DNA of 13,352 nucleotides from an uncultured Sphingobium sp. GTDB taxonomy: Bacteria; Pseudomonadota; Alphaproteobacteria; Sphingomonadales; Sphingomonadaceae. Under the pieces are notes generated by a model. It was not told where the DNA came from, ran no database searches, and saw only the letters and a program-made list of their open reading frames with translations. The stretch lies in assembly GCA_946479185.1 (NCBI GenBank), contig CAMLFF010000055.1, positions 1 through 13,352 on the forward strand, given 5' to 3'. Of the stretch, positions 1-6,196 are shown in pieces (the first letter of the stretch is position 1; each line of letters begins with the position of its first letter). Made by a program: the position numbers and the translations under genes.

Positions 1-1134
1 GTATTTCACCGAGTGGTGATCCTCGAAGGCGGAGCGCAGACCCATCAGGATCTTGATCGTGTCTTCCACGGTGGGCTCGTTCACGTCGATCTTCTGGAAG
101 CGCCGCAGCAATGCGCGGTCCTTCTCGAAGTGATTGCGGAACTCCTTATAGGTGGTCGAGCCGATGCAGCGGATTTGCCCGCCTGACAAAGCTGGCTTGA
201 GCAGGTTGGAGGCATCCATTGCCCCGCCGGACGTTGCACCTGCACCGATGACGGTGTGGATCTCATCGATGAAGAGCACCGCGTGGGGCATCTTCTCCAG
301 CTCGGTAACGACGGCCTTCAGGCGCTCCTCGAAATCGCCGCGATAGCGTGTGCCAGCAAGCAGCGCGCCCATATCGAGCGAGTAGATCACGGCTTCCTTA
401 AGCACGTCCGGCACTTCGCCATTCACGATCTTGCGAGCGAGGCCCTCGGCAATTGCCGTTTTGCCGACGCCCGGGTCGCCCACATAGAGCGGGTTGTTCT
501 TGGAGCGACGGCACAGGATCTGGATGGTGCGGTCAACCTCGGCAGTCCGGCCGATCAGCGGATCGACACGGCCTTCCTTGGCCTTCTCGTTCAGGTTCAC
601 GGTGAACTGATCGAGTGCGCCTTCCTTCTTCTTGCTCTCGGACTTCTTCTCTTCCTCGGGTTGGGCGGCGGGCTTGGCCGCTTCGGTTGGGGTCGAGCCC
701 TTGCCGACGCCGTGGGAGAGGAAGCTGACGGCATCCAGACGGCTCATATCCTGCTGCTGCAGGAAATAGACGGCATAGCTCTCCCGCTCGGAGAAGAGCG
801 CGACGAGCACATTGGCGCCGGTCACTTCTTCCTTGCCAGAAGACTGGACGTGCAGGATCGCGCGCTGGACGACGCGCTGGAAGCCGCTGGTGGGCGAGGG
901 ATCCGGGCTGCCGGCAACCTTGAGGCTTTCCAGCTCTGAATCGAGATATTGGACGACCGTGTCGCCGAGCTCGCCGAGATCCACGCCGCAGGCCTGCATG
1001 ACCTTGGCGGCATGTTCATCATCGATGAGGGCCAGCAGCAGATGCTCAAGCGTCGCATATTCGTGCGCGCGCTCGGTCGCATGTGCCAGCGCGTTGTGTA
1101 ACGTCGTTTCTAAGGCGGGCGCGAAAGAGGGCAT
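1..1134 (-). CDS. clpA: ATP-dependent Clp protease ATP-binding subunit ClpA (N-terminal half, cut by window edge)
   Basis: Reading the minus strand from an ATG at 1134 gives 378 uninterrupted codons that run off the left edge. Residues 1-145 form the ClpA-type N domain (MPSFAPALE start, [14 protein letters not shown], then a [16 protein letters not shown] repeat), which binds ClpS or substrates. A charged linker rich in Lys/Glu follows (about 150-175). The first AAA+ module has Walker [10 protein letters not shown] near 219-227, Walker B VLFIDEIH with Asp290/Glu291, and the LLRRFQ arginine region near 340. ClpA unfolds proteins and feeds them to ClpP; the full protein is normally about 750-780 residues, so D2 lies outside. 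The absence of a ClpB middle domain and the N-domain sequence favour ClpA over ClpB/ClpC. AGGAG lies 10 bases before the ATG, supporting the start. No clpS is seen directly upstream, although clpS often precedes clpA; the neighbour here is a DUF1192 gene. Confidence 0.96.
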   Translation of the reverse strand, partial: MPSFAPALETTLHNALAHATERAHEYATLEHLLLALIDDEHAAKVMQACGVDLGELGDTVVQYLDSELESLKVAGSPDPSPTSGFQRVVQRAILHVQSSGKEEVTGANVLVALFSERESYAVYFLQQQDMSRLDAVSFLSHGVGKGSTPTEAAKPAAQPEEEKKSESKKKEGALDQFTVNLNEKAKEGRVDPLIGRTAEVDRTIQILCRRSKNNPLYVGDPGVGKTAIAEGLARKIVNGEVPDVLKEAVIYSLDMGALLAGTRYRGDFEERLKAVVTELEKMPHAVLFIDEIHTVIGAGATSGGAMDASNLLKPALSGGQIRCIGSTTYKEFRNHFEKDRALLRRFQKIDVNEPTVEDTIKILMGLRSAFEDHHSVKY

Positions 1135-1180
1135 TTTTATCTTACTCCTGCGGCCTGGGATCCAGACCGTGCTGTCATCA

Positions 1181-1209
1181 ATGTTGGAACCCTGCAGGCT
1201 TGCTTCAAG
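1181..1209 (-). promoter_or_regulatory. candidate heat-shock (sigma-32/RpoH) promoter of clpA
   Basis: On the minus strand CTTGAAG (1209-1203) is followed after 14 bases by TCCAACAT (1188-1181). The upstream box fits the sigma-32 -35 consensus CTTGAAA well; the downstream box fits CCCCATnT only partly. The position, about 50-75 bases before the clpA start, and the protease function of the gene suit such a promoter. This is a pattern match, not proof. Confidence 0.35.
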
Positions 1210-1279
1210 ATCATGCCTGCATTCATCCAACCGCGCGGAGACCGATATCTGCCCGAAGGCGATCCTGCCTCATCTCTCC

Positions 1280-1480
1280 CTATTTTCTGAATAGCGCTTC
1301 AGCGTTTGATTTGTGATTAAACGCGAATTCTTTTTTTGCCCGTGTGCGCTCGATTTCCGCTGCGAGCAGCGTGATGCGCGTTTCGAGTTCTGAAACAGAC
1401 AGCCGATCAAGATCCTCGCGGATAAGCATCGCGAGTGGATCGTCGGGTCGCGCCCGAGGTGAGGCGTCGTCAAAGTCCAT
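1280..1480 (-). CDS. DUF1192 family small protein
   Basis: This codes for a 66-residue acidic/helical protein beginning MDFDD. It carries the DUF1192 pattern: an acidic N-terminus with Arg/Pro, DDPLAMLIREDLDRLSVSELE, then a coiled-coil helix and a short C-terminal AEALFRK. The family is small, alphaproteobacterial and of unknown function; I recognise it by pattern and do not assign a role. The frame stays open upstream to a TTG at 1612, and another ATG lies at 1489 (adding MAL), but family members usually begin at the MDxDD stretch. A TTGACT box sits at a distance that would put the transcript start at the 1480 ATG. It lies upstream of clpA on the same strand with a 145-base gap, and is divergent from the quinone oxidoreductase gene. 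Confidence 0.85.
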   Translation of the reverse strand: MDFDDASPRARPDDPLAMLIREDLDRLSVSELETRITLLAAEIERTRAKKEFAFNHKSNAEALFRK

Positions 1481-1487
1481 GAGTGCC

Positions 1488-1516
1488 ATGCTCGACGGAA
1501 AGCGAGCCCGAGTCAA
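1488..1516 (-). promoter_or_regulatory. candidate promoter of the DUF1192 gene
   Basis: On the minus strand TTGACT (1516-1511) is followed by a 17-base spacer and GAGCAT (1493-1488), 7 bases before the ATG at 1480. The -35 box is near consensus and the -10 box is poor. The geometry would give a leaderless or nearly leaderless mRNA. Confidence 0.35.
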
Positions 1517-1611
1517 CCTGCGGCTTTCACGAATTGCGCGGGGGCTGGTCTTTTTCCGACGGGACTCTAGACAGGCGCGAGTGACCATTTCGAGAGGTTG
1601 AGCAAAGCGCA

Positions 1612-2610
1612 ATGACCCTGCCGAGCATGATGCGAGCGATCGAAATCAGCACCCCCGGTGGACCGGAGGTGCTCAAGCCCGTGGAGGTGCCAGTGCCTGC
1701 GCCCGGTGAGGGTGAAGTGCTGATCGAGGTGGCGGCTGCAGGCGTGAACCGGCCCGATGTGCTGCAGCGGAAGGGCGCTTATCCGCCGCCGCCGGGGGCC
1801 TCGCCACTGCCGGGGCTGGAGGTTGCGGGAACGATTGTCGCGGTCGGCGAGGGCGTGCCGCGCGATGTGATCGGCCAGAAAGTCTGCTCGCTGGTCGCGG
1901 GGGGTGGCTATGCCGATTATGTCTGCGCGCATTGGGAGCAATGCCTGCCCGTGCCGCCCGCCATGCCGATGGAAGAGGCCGCCGCGCTCCCCGAAACGCT
2001 GATGACGGTGTGGCACAATCTCTTCGAGCGGGCCTATGTGGTCGCGGGCGACAGCGTGCTCATTCATGGCGGCACGAGCGGCATCGGCACGATGGCGATT
2101 ACCCTGTGCAGGCTGTTCGGCATCACCTCCATCGTGACGTGCGGGAGCGACGAGAAGTGCCGCGCGGCGCTGGACTGGGGCGCGGGCCATGCGATCAATT
2201 ATCGCAATGAGGATTTCGTCGAGGCGATCAAGCGCATCACAGGTGGCGCGGGCGTGACGGCGGTGCTGGATATGGTCGGCGGTGACTATCTGCCGCGCAA
2301 TCTGGAATGCCTGGCCGAAGATGGGCGGCATGTTTCGATTGCCGTGCTGGGCGGCGCGAAGGCGGAATTGCTGATCTCGCGCATCATGATGCGGCGGCTC
2401 ACTTTGACCGGATCAACCCTGCGCGCGCGGACGGCTGGCTTCAAGGCGCTGCTGATCGGGGAGATCAGGGAGATTGTGTGGCCGATGGCGCTGGAGGGCG
2501 CGCTGAAGCCCGCGATGGACAAGGTGTTTGCGCTGGAAGACGCGGCGGACGCGCATCGGCGGATGGAAGCGGGCGATCATGTGGGGAAGATTGTGCTGAA
2601 GGTACGGTGA
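1612..2610 (+). CDS. NAD(P)H:quinone oxidoreductase, PIG3-type zinc-free MDR family
   Basis: The 332-residue product matches the medium-chain dehydrogenase/reductase quinone oxidoreductases of the PIG3 (TP53I3-like) type. These use NADPH to reduce quinones in the cytoplasm. The N-terminal GroES-like half contains EVAAAGVNRPDVLQRKG and PGLEVAGTI; the Rossmann half begins at LIHGGTSGIG (residues 150-159), the usual GGxxGIG nucleotide loop. The structural-zinc cysteines of alcohol dehydrogenases are absent, as expected. Length is normal for the family. I kept the ATG at 1612 but Shine-Dalgarno support is weak; ATGs at 1627 and 1630 are possible and would begin the protein at the conserved MRAIEI. 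It is divergent from DUF1192 and overlaps the following GST gene by one base (TGATG), suggesting one transcript and coupled translation. Confidence 0.93.
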   Translation: MTLPSMMRAIEISTPGGPEVLKPVEVPVPAPGEGEVLIEVAAAGVNRPDVLQRKGAYPPPPGASPLPGLEVAGTIVAVGEGVPRDVIGQKVCSLVAGGGYADYVCAHWEQCLPVPPAMPMEEAAALPETLMTVWHNLFERAYVVAGDSVLIHGGTSGIGTMAITLCRLFGITSIVTCGSDEKCRAALDWGAGHAINYRNEDFVEAIKRITGGAGVTAVLDMVGGDYLPRNLECLAEDGRHVSIAVLGGAKAELLISRIMMRRLTLTGSTLRARTAGFKALLIGEIREIVWPMALEGALKPAMDKVFALEDAADAHRRMEAGDHVGKIVLKVR

Positions 2611-3230
2611 TGAATGAAGTGCTGATCCTCCACGAATATGACCCATCGGGCAATTGCTACAAAATCCGGCTGACCGCTGCTTTGCTCGGCATCCCTTTGG
2701 AGCGGCGGCATTATGACATCATTCAAGGCGAGACGCGGACACCGCAGTTCCTCGCGAATGTGAACGCCAATGGCCGCATCCCCGTCCTTCAGGTCGGCGA
2801 GCGTTTTTTGCCTGAAAGCAATGCGGCTTGCCACTGGCTGGCACATGGCACCGCGCTTATCCCGACCGACGCTTTCGATCATGCGGACATGCTGCGCTGG
2901 ATGTTCTGGGAGCAATATAATCATGAGCCGAACATCGCGACGCTGCGTTTCTGGCTCTCTATGATTGGGGAAGCTGCGCTGAACGATGTGCAGCGGGAGC
3001 AGATCGCGGGCAAGCGCGCCGCCGGTGAGGGGGCCTTGGCATTGATGGCGGCGGAACTTGATGGCCGTGACTGGCTGGCGGGCAAGACGGTTAGCCTCGC
3101 TGATATCTGCCTGTTTGCTTACACGCATGTTGCGCAGGACGGTGGGTTCGACCTCTCAGTCTGGCCCTCGCTGCGCCGCTGGATCGCGCGCATCGAGGGA
3201 TTGCCCGGCTTCCTTCCGATTACGCAGTGA
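2610..3230 (+). CDS. glutathione S-transferase family protein
   Basis: A 206-residue cytosolic GST. The thioredoxin-like N-terminal domain holds SGNCYKIRL (13-21), NANGRIPVL with the cis-proline at 58, and the glutathione-binding ES pair at 69-70. A helical C-terminal domain (about 88-206) ends with the ADICLFAY helix-capping region typical of GSTs. It would conjugate or reduce small electrophiles with glutathione; the substrate is not predictable. The open frame extends far upstream inside the quinone oxidoreductase gene, but the true start is the ATG whose A is the last base of the upstream TGA, with AAGG 7 bases before it. The pairing with a quinone reductase suggests a shared detoxification role, which is inference. 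Confidence 0.92.
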   Translation: MNEVLILHEYDPSGNCYKIRLTAALLGIPLERRHYDIIQGETRTPQFLANVNANGRIPVLQVGERFLPESNAACHWLAHGTALIPTDAFDHADMLRWMFWEQYNHEPNIATLRFWLSMIGEAALNDVQREQIAGKRAAGEGALALMAAELDGRDWLAGKTVSLADICLFAYTHVAQDGGFDLSVWPSLRRWIARIEGLPGFLPITQ

Positions 3231-3330
3231 GAGGACCCCTGCAACCATCCCGTAACATTCCAAGAAAAACTGTCACACACATCCGTTAGGGCGCCCCTCA
3301 AGGACGAGTTTCCACGGGGGTTCACCAGCC

Positions 3331-4179
3331 ATGAACGCAATCAGTTCTATCACGCAGGAACGCTCGGCACGGAGCGGGAGCTCGCGGCGCCATTATCGGG
3401 CGATCTGGATCAGTGACATCCACCTTGGCACCAAAGGCTGCAATGCCGGGATGCTGATCGACTTCCTCGACAGTGTGGATAGCGATACGCTCTATCTGGT
3501 CGGCGATATTGTGGATGGCTGGCAGCTCAGCAAGCGGGTCTATTGGCCGACCGAGCATAATGATGTGGTGTGGCGCATCATGAAGCGGGCGCGGCGTGGC
3601 ACGCGGGTGATTTATATTCCCGGCAATCATGATGAAATGTTCCGCCAGTTTACGGGCATGAGCTTTGGCGGGGTCGAGATCCGTCGCAAGATGATCCACA
3701 CGACCGCCGATGGCCGCAAGCTGCTGGTGCTGCATGGCGACGAGTTTGACGCGGTGATGCTCGCGCATCGCTGGCTCGCGGTGGTTGGGGACGCGGCCTA
3801 CACGATCCTCATGTCGCTCAATCGGCGGGTCAATCAGGTGCGGCGCCTGTTTGGCCTGGGCTATTGGTCGCTCTCCAAAATGGCCAAGCATAAGGTGAAA
3901 AATGCCGTGGCGTTCATCTCCCGCTTTGAGGAGATTGTGGCGCATGAGGCCGAGCGGCGGCATGTCGATGGCGTGGTGTGCGGGCATATCCACACTGCCG
4001 AAGTGCGCCAGTTTGGCGACATCACTTATTATAATGATGGCGACTGGGTGGAGGGCTGCACCGCGCTGGTCGAGCATCATGATGGCGAGATGGAAATCCT
4101 CCACTGGGCTGATGAGATGGCGAAGCGGGACGCGGCGCCCAAACTGGCGGCCGAGGTGCCAGTCGAGGTCGCGGCATGA
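3331..4179 (+). CDS. LpxH-like metallophosphoesterase (calcineurin-like)
   Basis: The 282-residue product has the complete metallophosphoesterase signature in order: SDIHLG with Asp29/His31, GDIVD with Asp59, GNHDE with Asn99/His100, HGDEFD (135-140) and GHIHTAE (218-224). These bind two metals. Members are usually annotated as UDP-2,3-diacylglucosamine diphosphatase (LpxH) relatives. A helical, basic insertion at about 145-200 separates the HGD and GHIH motifs, where LpxH-type enzymes carry their lid. It shares an ATGA overlap with a GT4 glycosyltransferase, so the pair probably act on one lipid or sugar-nucleotide pathway at the inner face of the membrane. In sphingomonads, where classical LPS is replaced by glycosphingolipids, a true lipid A role is doubtful. 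GGGGG lies about 10 bases before the start ATG. Family is certain, substrate is not. Confidence 0.92.
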   Translation: MNAISSITQERSARSGSSRRHYRAIWISDIHLGTKGCNAGMLIDFLDSVDSDTLYLVGDIVDGWQLSKRVYWPTEHNDVVWRIMKRARRGTRVIYIPGNHDEMFRQFTGMSFGGVEIRRKMIHTTADGRKLLVLHGDEFDAVMLAHRWLAVVGDAAYTILMSLNRRVNQVRRLFGLGYWSLSKMAKHKVKNAVAFISRFEEIVAHEAERRHVDGVVCGHIHTAEVRQFGDITYYNDGDWVEGCTALVEHHDGEMEILHWADEMAKRDAAPKLAAEVPVEVAA

Positions 4180-5207
4180 GCCGCATCCTCATCATCACCG
4201 ATGCCTGGGCGCCGCAAGTGAATGGCGTGGTGCGCACCTTGCAATCCGTGCGGGCGGAGTTGGTGCAGATGGGCCATGTGGTCGATGTGATCGCGCCGGA
4301 TCGCTTCATGACTTTGCCATGCCCGACCTATCCCGAAATTCGGCTGGCGATGGCCGCGCCGGGCTCAATCGGCAAGATGATTGCCGCCTTCGCGCCCGAT
4401 GCGATCCATCTTGCGACCGAAGGCCCGCTTTGCTTGGCGGCGCGGCGCTGGTGTTTGCGGCAGGGCCATGCCTTCACGACCGCCTATCACACCAATTTCC
4501 CCCATTATGTCGAGCAGCGCACGGGGCTTTCGGCTAACTGGTTCTGGCCCTATTTCCGCTGGTTTCATGGCGCGGCGAGCGCGGTGCTGACCTCGACGCC
4601 ATCAATCCGTGCGGACCTGCATCGCGCGGGGATCATGCGCACGCATCATTGGGGGCGGGGGGTTGATCTCTCGCTGTTCAGCCCGGATGGCCCGGCGCAT
4701 CCGGCTTTCAAGGATTTGCCCCGGCCGATCCTGCTACATGTGGGCCGTGTGGCGGTGGAGAAGAATGTCGAGGCGTTTCTCGCGCTTGATTGCCCCGGCA
4801 GCAAAGTGATTGTGGGCGAGGGGCCTGCGCGCGCGGCGCTGGAAGAGCGTTACCCGAATGCGCATTTCCTCGGGCTGCAGACGGGTGAGCCACTCGCGGC
4901 GGCCTATCGCTCGGCGGATGCGCTGGTGTTCCCGAGCCGCACCGATACCTTCGGTCTGGTGATGATCGAGGCGCTTGCGAGCGGCACGCCGGTCGCCGCC
5001 TATCCAGTCATGGGGCCGGTGGATGTTCTGACCGATGCCGTGGGTGCGATGGACGAGGATTTGGGTGTGGCGGTGGAGAAGGCGCTGCTCGCCAATCGCG
5101 CCGATTGTGCGCATTATGGCGCCGGTTTCAGTTGGCGGCGTAGTGCCGAGGAGTTTCTCGCCAGCCTTCATTGGCTCGCTGACAAGGCGCTGCCAAAGGC
5201 GGCGTGA
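4176..5207 (+). CDS. GT4-family glycosyltransferase (lipid-glycosyltransferase-like)
   Basis: The 343-residue GT-B fold protein has an N-terminal acceptor half (ITDAWAPQVNGVVRT at 7-21, AYHTNFPHY at 103-111) and a C-terminal donor half (GRVAVEKN at 190-197, GEGP at 214-217, and SRTDTFGLVMIEALASG at 254-270). The first Glu of the usual E-x7-E is Asp258 and the second is Glu265. The GRxxxEKN and SRTDTFGLVMIEA signatures resemble glycosyltransferases acting on diacylglycerol or other membrane lipids (SQD2/MgtA-like). The donor sugar cannot be told from sequence; candidates are glucose, glucuronic acid or mannose. It overlaps the LpxH-like gene by four bases and is followed by a strong hairpin with a T-rich tail. 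A role in glycolipid synthesis is inference from fold, motif and neighbour. Confidence 0.92.
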   Translation: MSRILIITDAWAPQVNGVVRTLQSVRAELVQMGHVVDVIAPDRFMTLPCPTYPEIRLAMAAPGSIGKMIAAFAPDAIHLATEGPLCLAARRWCLRQGHAFTTAYHTNFPHYVEQRTGLSANWFWPYFRWFHGAASAVLTSTPSIRADLHRAGIMRTHHWGRGVDLSLFSPDGPAHPAFKDLPRPILLHVGRVAVEKNVEAFLALDCPGSKVIVGEGPARAALEERYPNAHFLGLQTGEPLAAAYRSADALVFPSRTDTFGLVMIEALASGTPVAAYPVMGPVDVLTDAVGAMDEDLGVAVEKALLANRADCAHYGAGFSWRRSAEEFLASLHWLADKALPKAA

Positions 5208-5254
5208 CGCGCGCAATGCGGGCGGGCTTCGGCTCCTCGCGGGATATCAATATG

Positions 5255-5280
5255 ATCCGCACGTCAGAAGAGTTGCGGAT
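5255..5280 (+). repeat. perfect 7-bp inverted repeat in the GT4-trcR gap
   Basis: ATCCGCA (5255-5261) and TGCGGAT (5274-5280) pair perfectly around a 12-base loop. The right arm overlaps a TTGCGG that could act as a -35 box for trcR. Whether it works as an operator, an RNA hairpin or nothing is open. Confidence 0.4.
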
Positions 5281-5312
5281 AGCGCGCCAATGGCTTATCT
5301 GTGCTGGCATAA

Positions 5313-5345
5313 GGCCATCCCGCGAGGGGTGGCCCTTCTTATTTT
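5313..5345 (+). terminator. intrinsic-terminator-like hairpin between GT4 gene and trcR
   Basis: GGCCATCCC (5313-5321), a GCGA tetraloop, and GGGGTGGCC (5326-5334) form a 9-bp stem with one G-T pair, followed by TTCTTATTTT (5336-5345). This is a good Rho-independent terminator for the phosphoesterase/GT4 operon. Its T tract ends only 18 bases before the trcR start codon, so a trcR promoter further upstream would have to read through it. Confidence 0.8.
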
Positions 5346-5363
5346 GCACAGAAGGACTTTGCC

Positions 5364-6038
5364 GTGGCTCAGCCGCTCATGCCTCACGCCACAGCCAGCT
5401 GGCTGATCGATAATTCCGCACTCGGCTTCGATCAGATCGCCGAGTTTTGCGGGCTGCACATTCTTGAAGTGCAGGCGATCGCCGATGATACGGCAGGCAC
5501 CAAATATACCGGTCGCGATCCGGTGCGCGCCCATGAAATCTCCAATGAGGAGATTCAGAAGGGCGAGGCCGATCCCGATTACAAGCTCAAGATGCTCAAA
5601 GGGCCGGACCCTGTGCGCCGCACCAAGGGCCCGCGTTACACGCCGGTTTCAAAGCGCCAGGACAAGCCGGACGGCATCGCCTGGATCCTGCGCCATCACC
5701 CCGAGATTTCGGATGGCGCGATCGGCAAGCTGATCGGCACCACGCGCACGACCATCGCGGCGATCCGCGATCGCACGCATTGGAACATCGGCAATATTCA
5801 GCCCAAGGATCCGGTTACGCTGGGGCTCTGCTCACAGCGCGAACTGGATGCGCTGGTGGTGAAGGCCGCTAAGAAGGCAGGCATTGAAGCACCTGTCGAC
5901 AATCGCCTGGATGGGGACCGTGAGGCGCTGATCGCAGAGCTGCGGCTTGAGCGCGAAACGGCGCAGCGTCGCGCAGGCGAAGCGCTGCTGGCGGAAGAGG
6001 CGGCGTTGTTCGCCGCCCGCCCTGCGACCGAAGACTGA
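5364..6038 (+). CDS. trcR: cell cycle transcriptional regulator TrcR (DUF1013)
   Basis: The 224-residue product starts AQPLMPHATASWLIDNSALGF, the hallmark N-terminus of alphaproteobacterial DUF1013/TrcR proteins. Two helix-turn-helix-like segments are visible, at about 12-40 (IAEFCGLHILEVQAIAD) and 104-138 (DGAIGKLIGTTRTTIAAIRD). A Lys/Pro-rich middle (KGPDPVRRTKGPRYTPVSK) lies between them and an acidic coiled-coil helix closes the protein (about 185-213). The family name reflects a transcriptional role linked to the cell cycle in alphaproteobacteria. The start is the GTG at 5364, with AAGGA 8 bases upstream; the ATG five codons later would cut the conserved AQPL. A terminator-like hairpin lies directly in front and a second one follows the stop. 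Confidence 0.93.
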   Translation: MAQPLMPHATASWLIDNSALGFDQIAEFCGLHILEVQAIADDTAGTKYTGRDPVRAHEISNEEIQKGEADPDYKLKMLKGPDPVRRTKGPRYTPVSKRQDKPDGIAWILRHHPEISDGAIGKLIGTTRTTIAAIRDRTHWNIGNIQPKDPVTLGLCSQRELDALVVKAAKKAGIEAPVDNRLDGDREALIAELRLERETAQRRAGEALLAEEAALFAARPATED

Positions 6039-6064
6039 TTTCTCATCATTGAATCGCGATGAAG

Positions 6065-6096
6065 CGCCGGCCCTCACAGGTCGGCGTTTCTGCGTT
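6065..6096 (+). terminator. intrinsic terminator of trcR
   Basis: CGCCGGCC (6065-6072), a 6-base loop and GGTCGGCG (6079-6086) form an 8-bp stem with one G-T pair, followed by TTTCTGCGTTTT. It begins 26 bases after the trcR stop codon. Confidence 0.75.
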
Positions 6097-6161
6097 TTGG
6101 CCGAGTCGCTGCGGTTTCAGGCGCGCGTGCCCACCAGCGACGTAGCGTCGGATCGCATGGA

Positions 6162-6188
6162 TTGCCTTGCCCATCGCAATGGCATAGC
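6162..6188 (+). promoter_or_regulatory. weak promoter candidate upstream of the acyl-CoA ligase
   Basis: TTGCCT (6162-6167) and CATAGC (6183-6188) are separated by 15 bases, shorter than ideal. The -10-like box ends 8 bases before the ATG, and no Shine-Dalgarno sequence is present, which would fit a leaderless mRNA. Confidence 0.25.
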
Positions 6189-6196
6189 TTCCTCTC

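Noticed and set aside
256..939. 227-codon plus-strand open frame
   Set aside because: It lies antisense to clpA, whose minus-strand frame has unmistakable Walker A/B motifs; the plus frame shows only low-complexity Leu/Gly shadow sequence.
1567..2331. 254-codon minus-strand frame across the quinone oxidoreductase
   Set aside because: His/Arg-rich shadow of a well-supported plus-strand enzyme gene.
2307..3230. 307-codon version of the GST gene
   Set aside because: The first 101 codons are out of frame within the quinone oxidoreductase gene and read as Gly/Arg/Ala-rich shadow; GST homology begins at the 2610 ATG.
3240..3300. Possible Pho box before the phosphoesterase/GT4 operon
   Set aside because: There is one CTGTCAC, but no second copy at the 11-base period; CGTAACAT lies about 19 bases away, which does not fit. 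A phosphate-starvation link would need better evidence.
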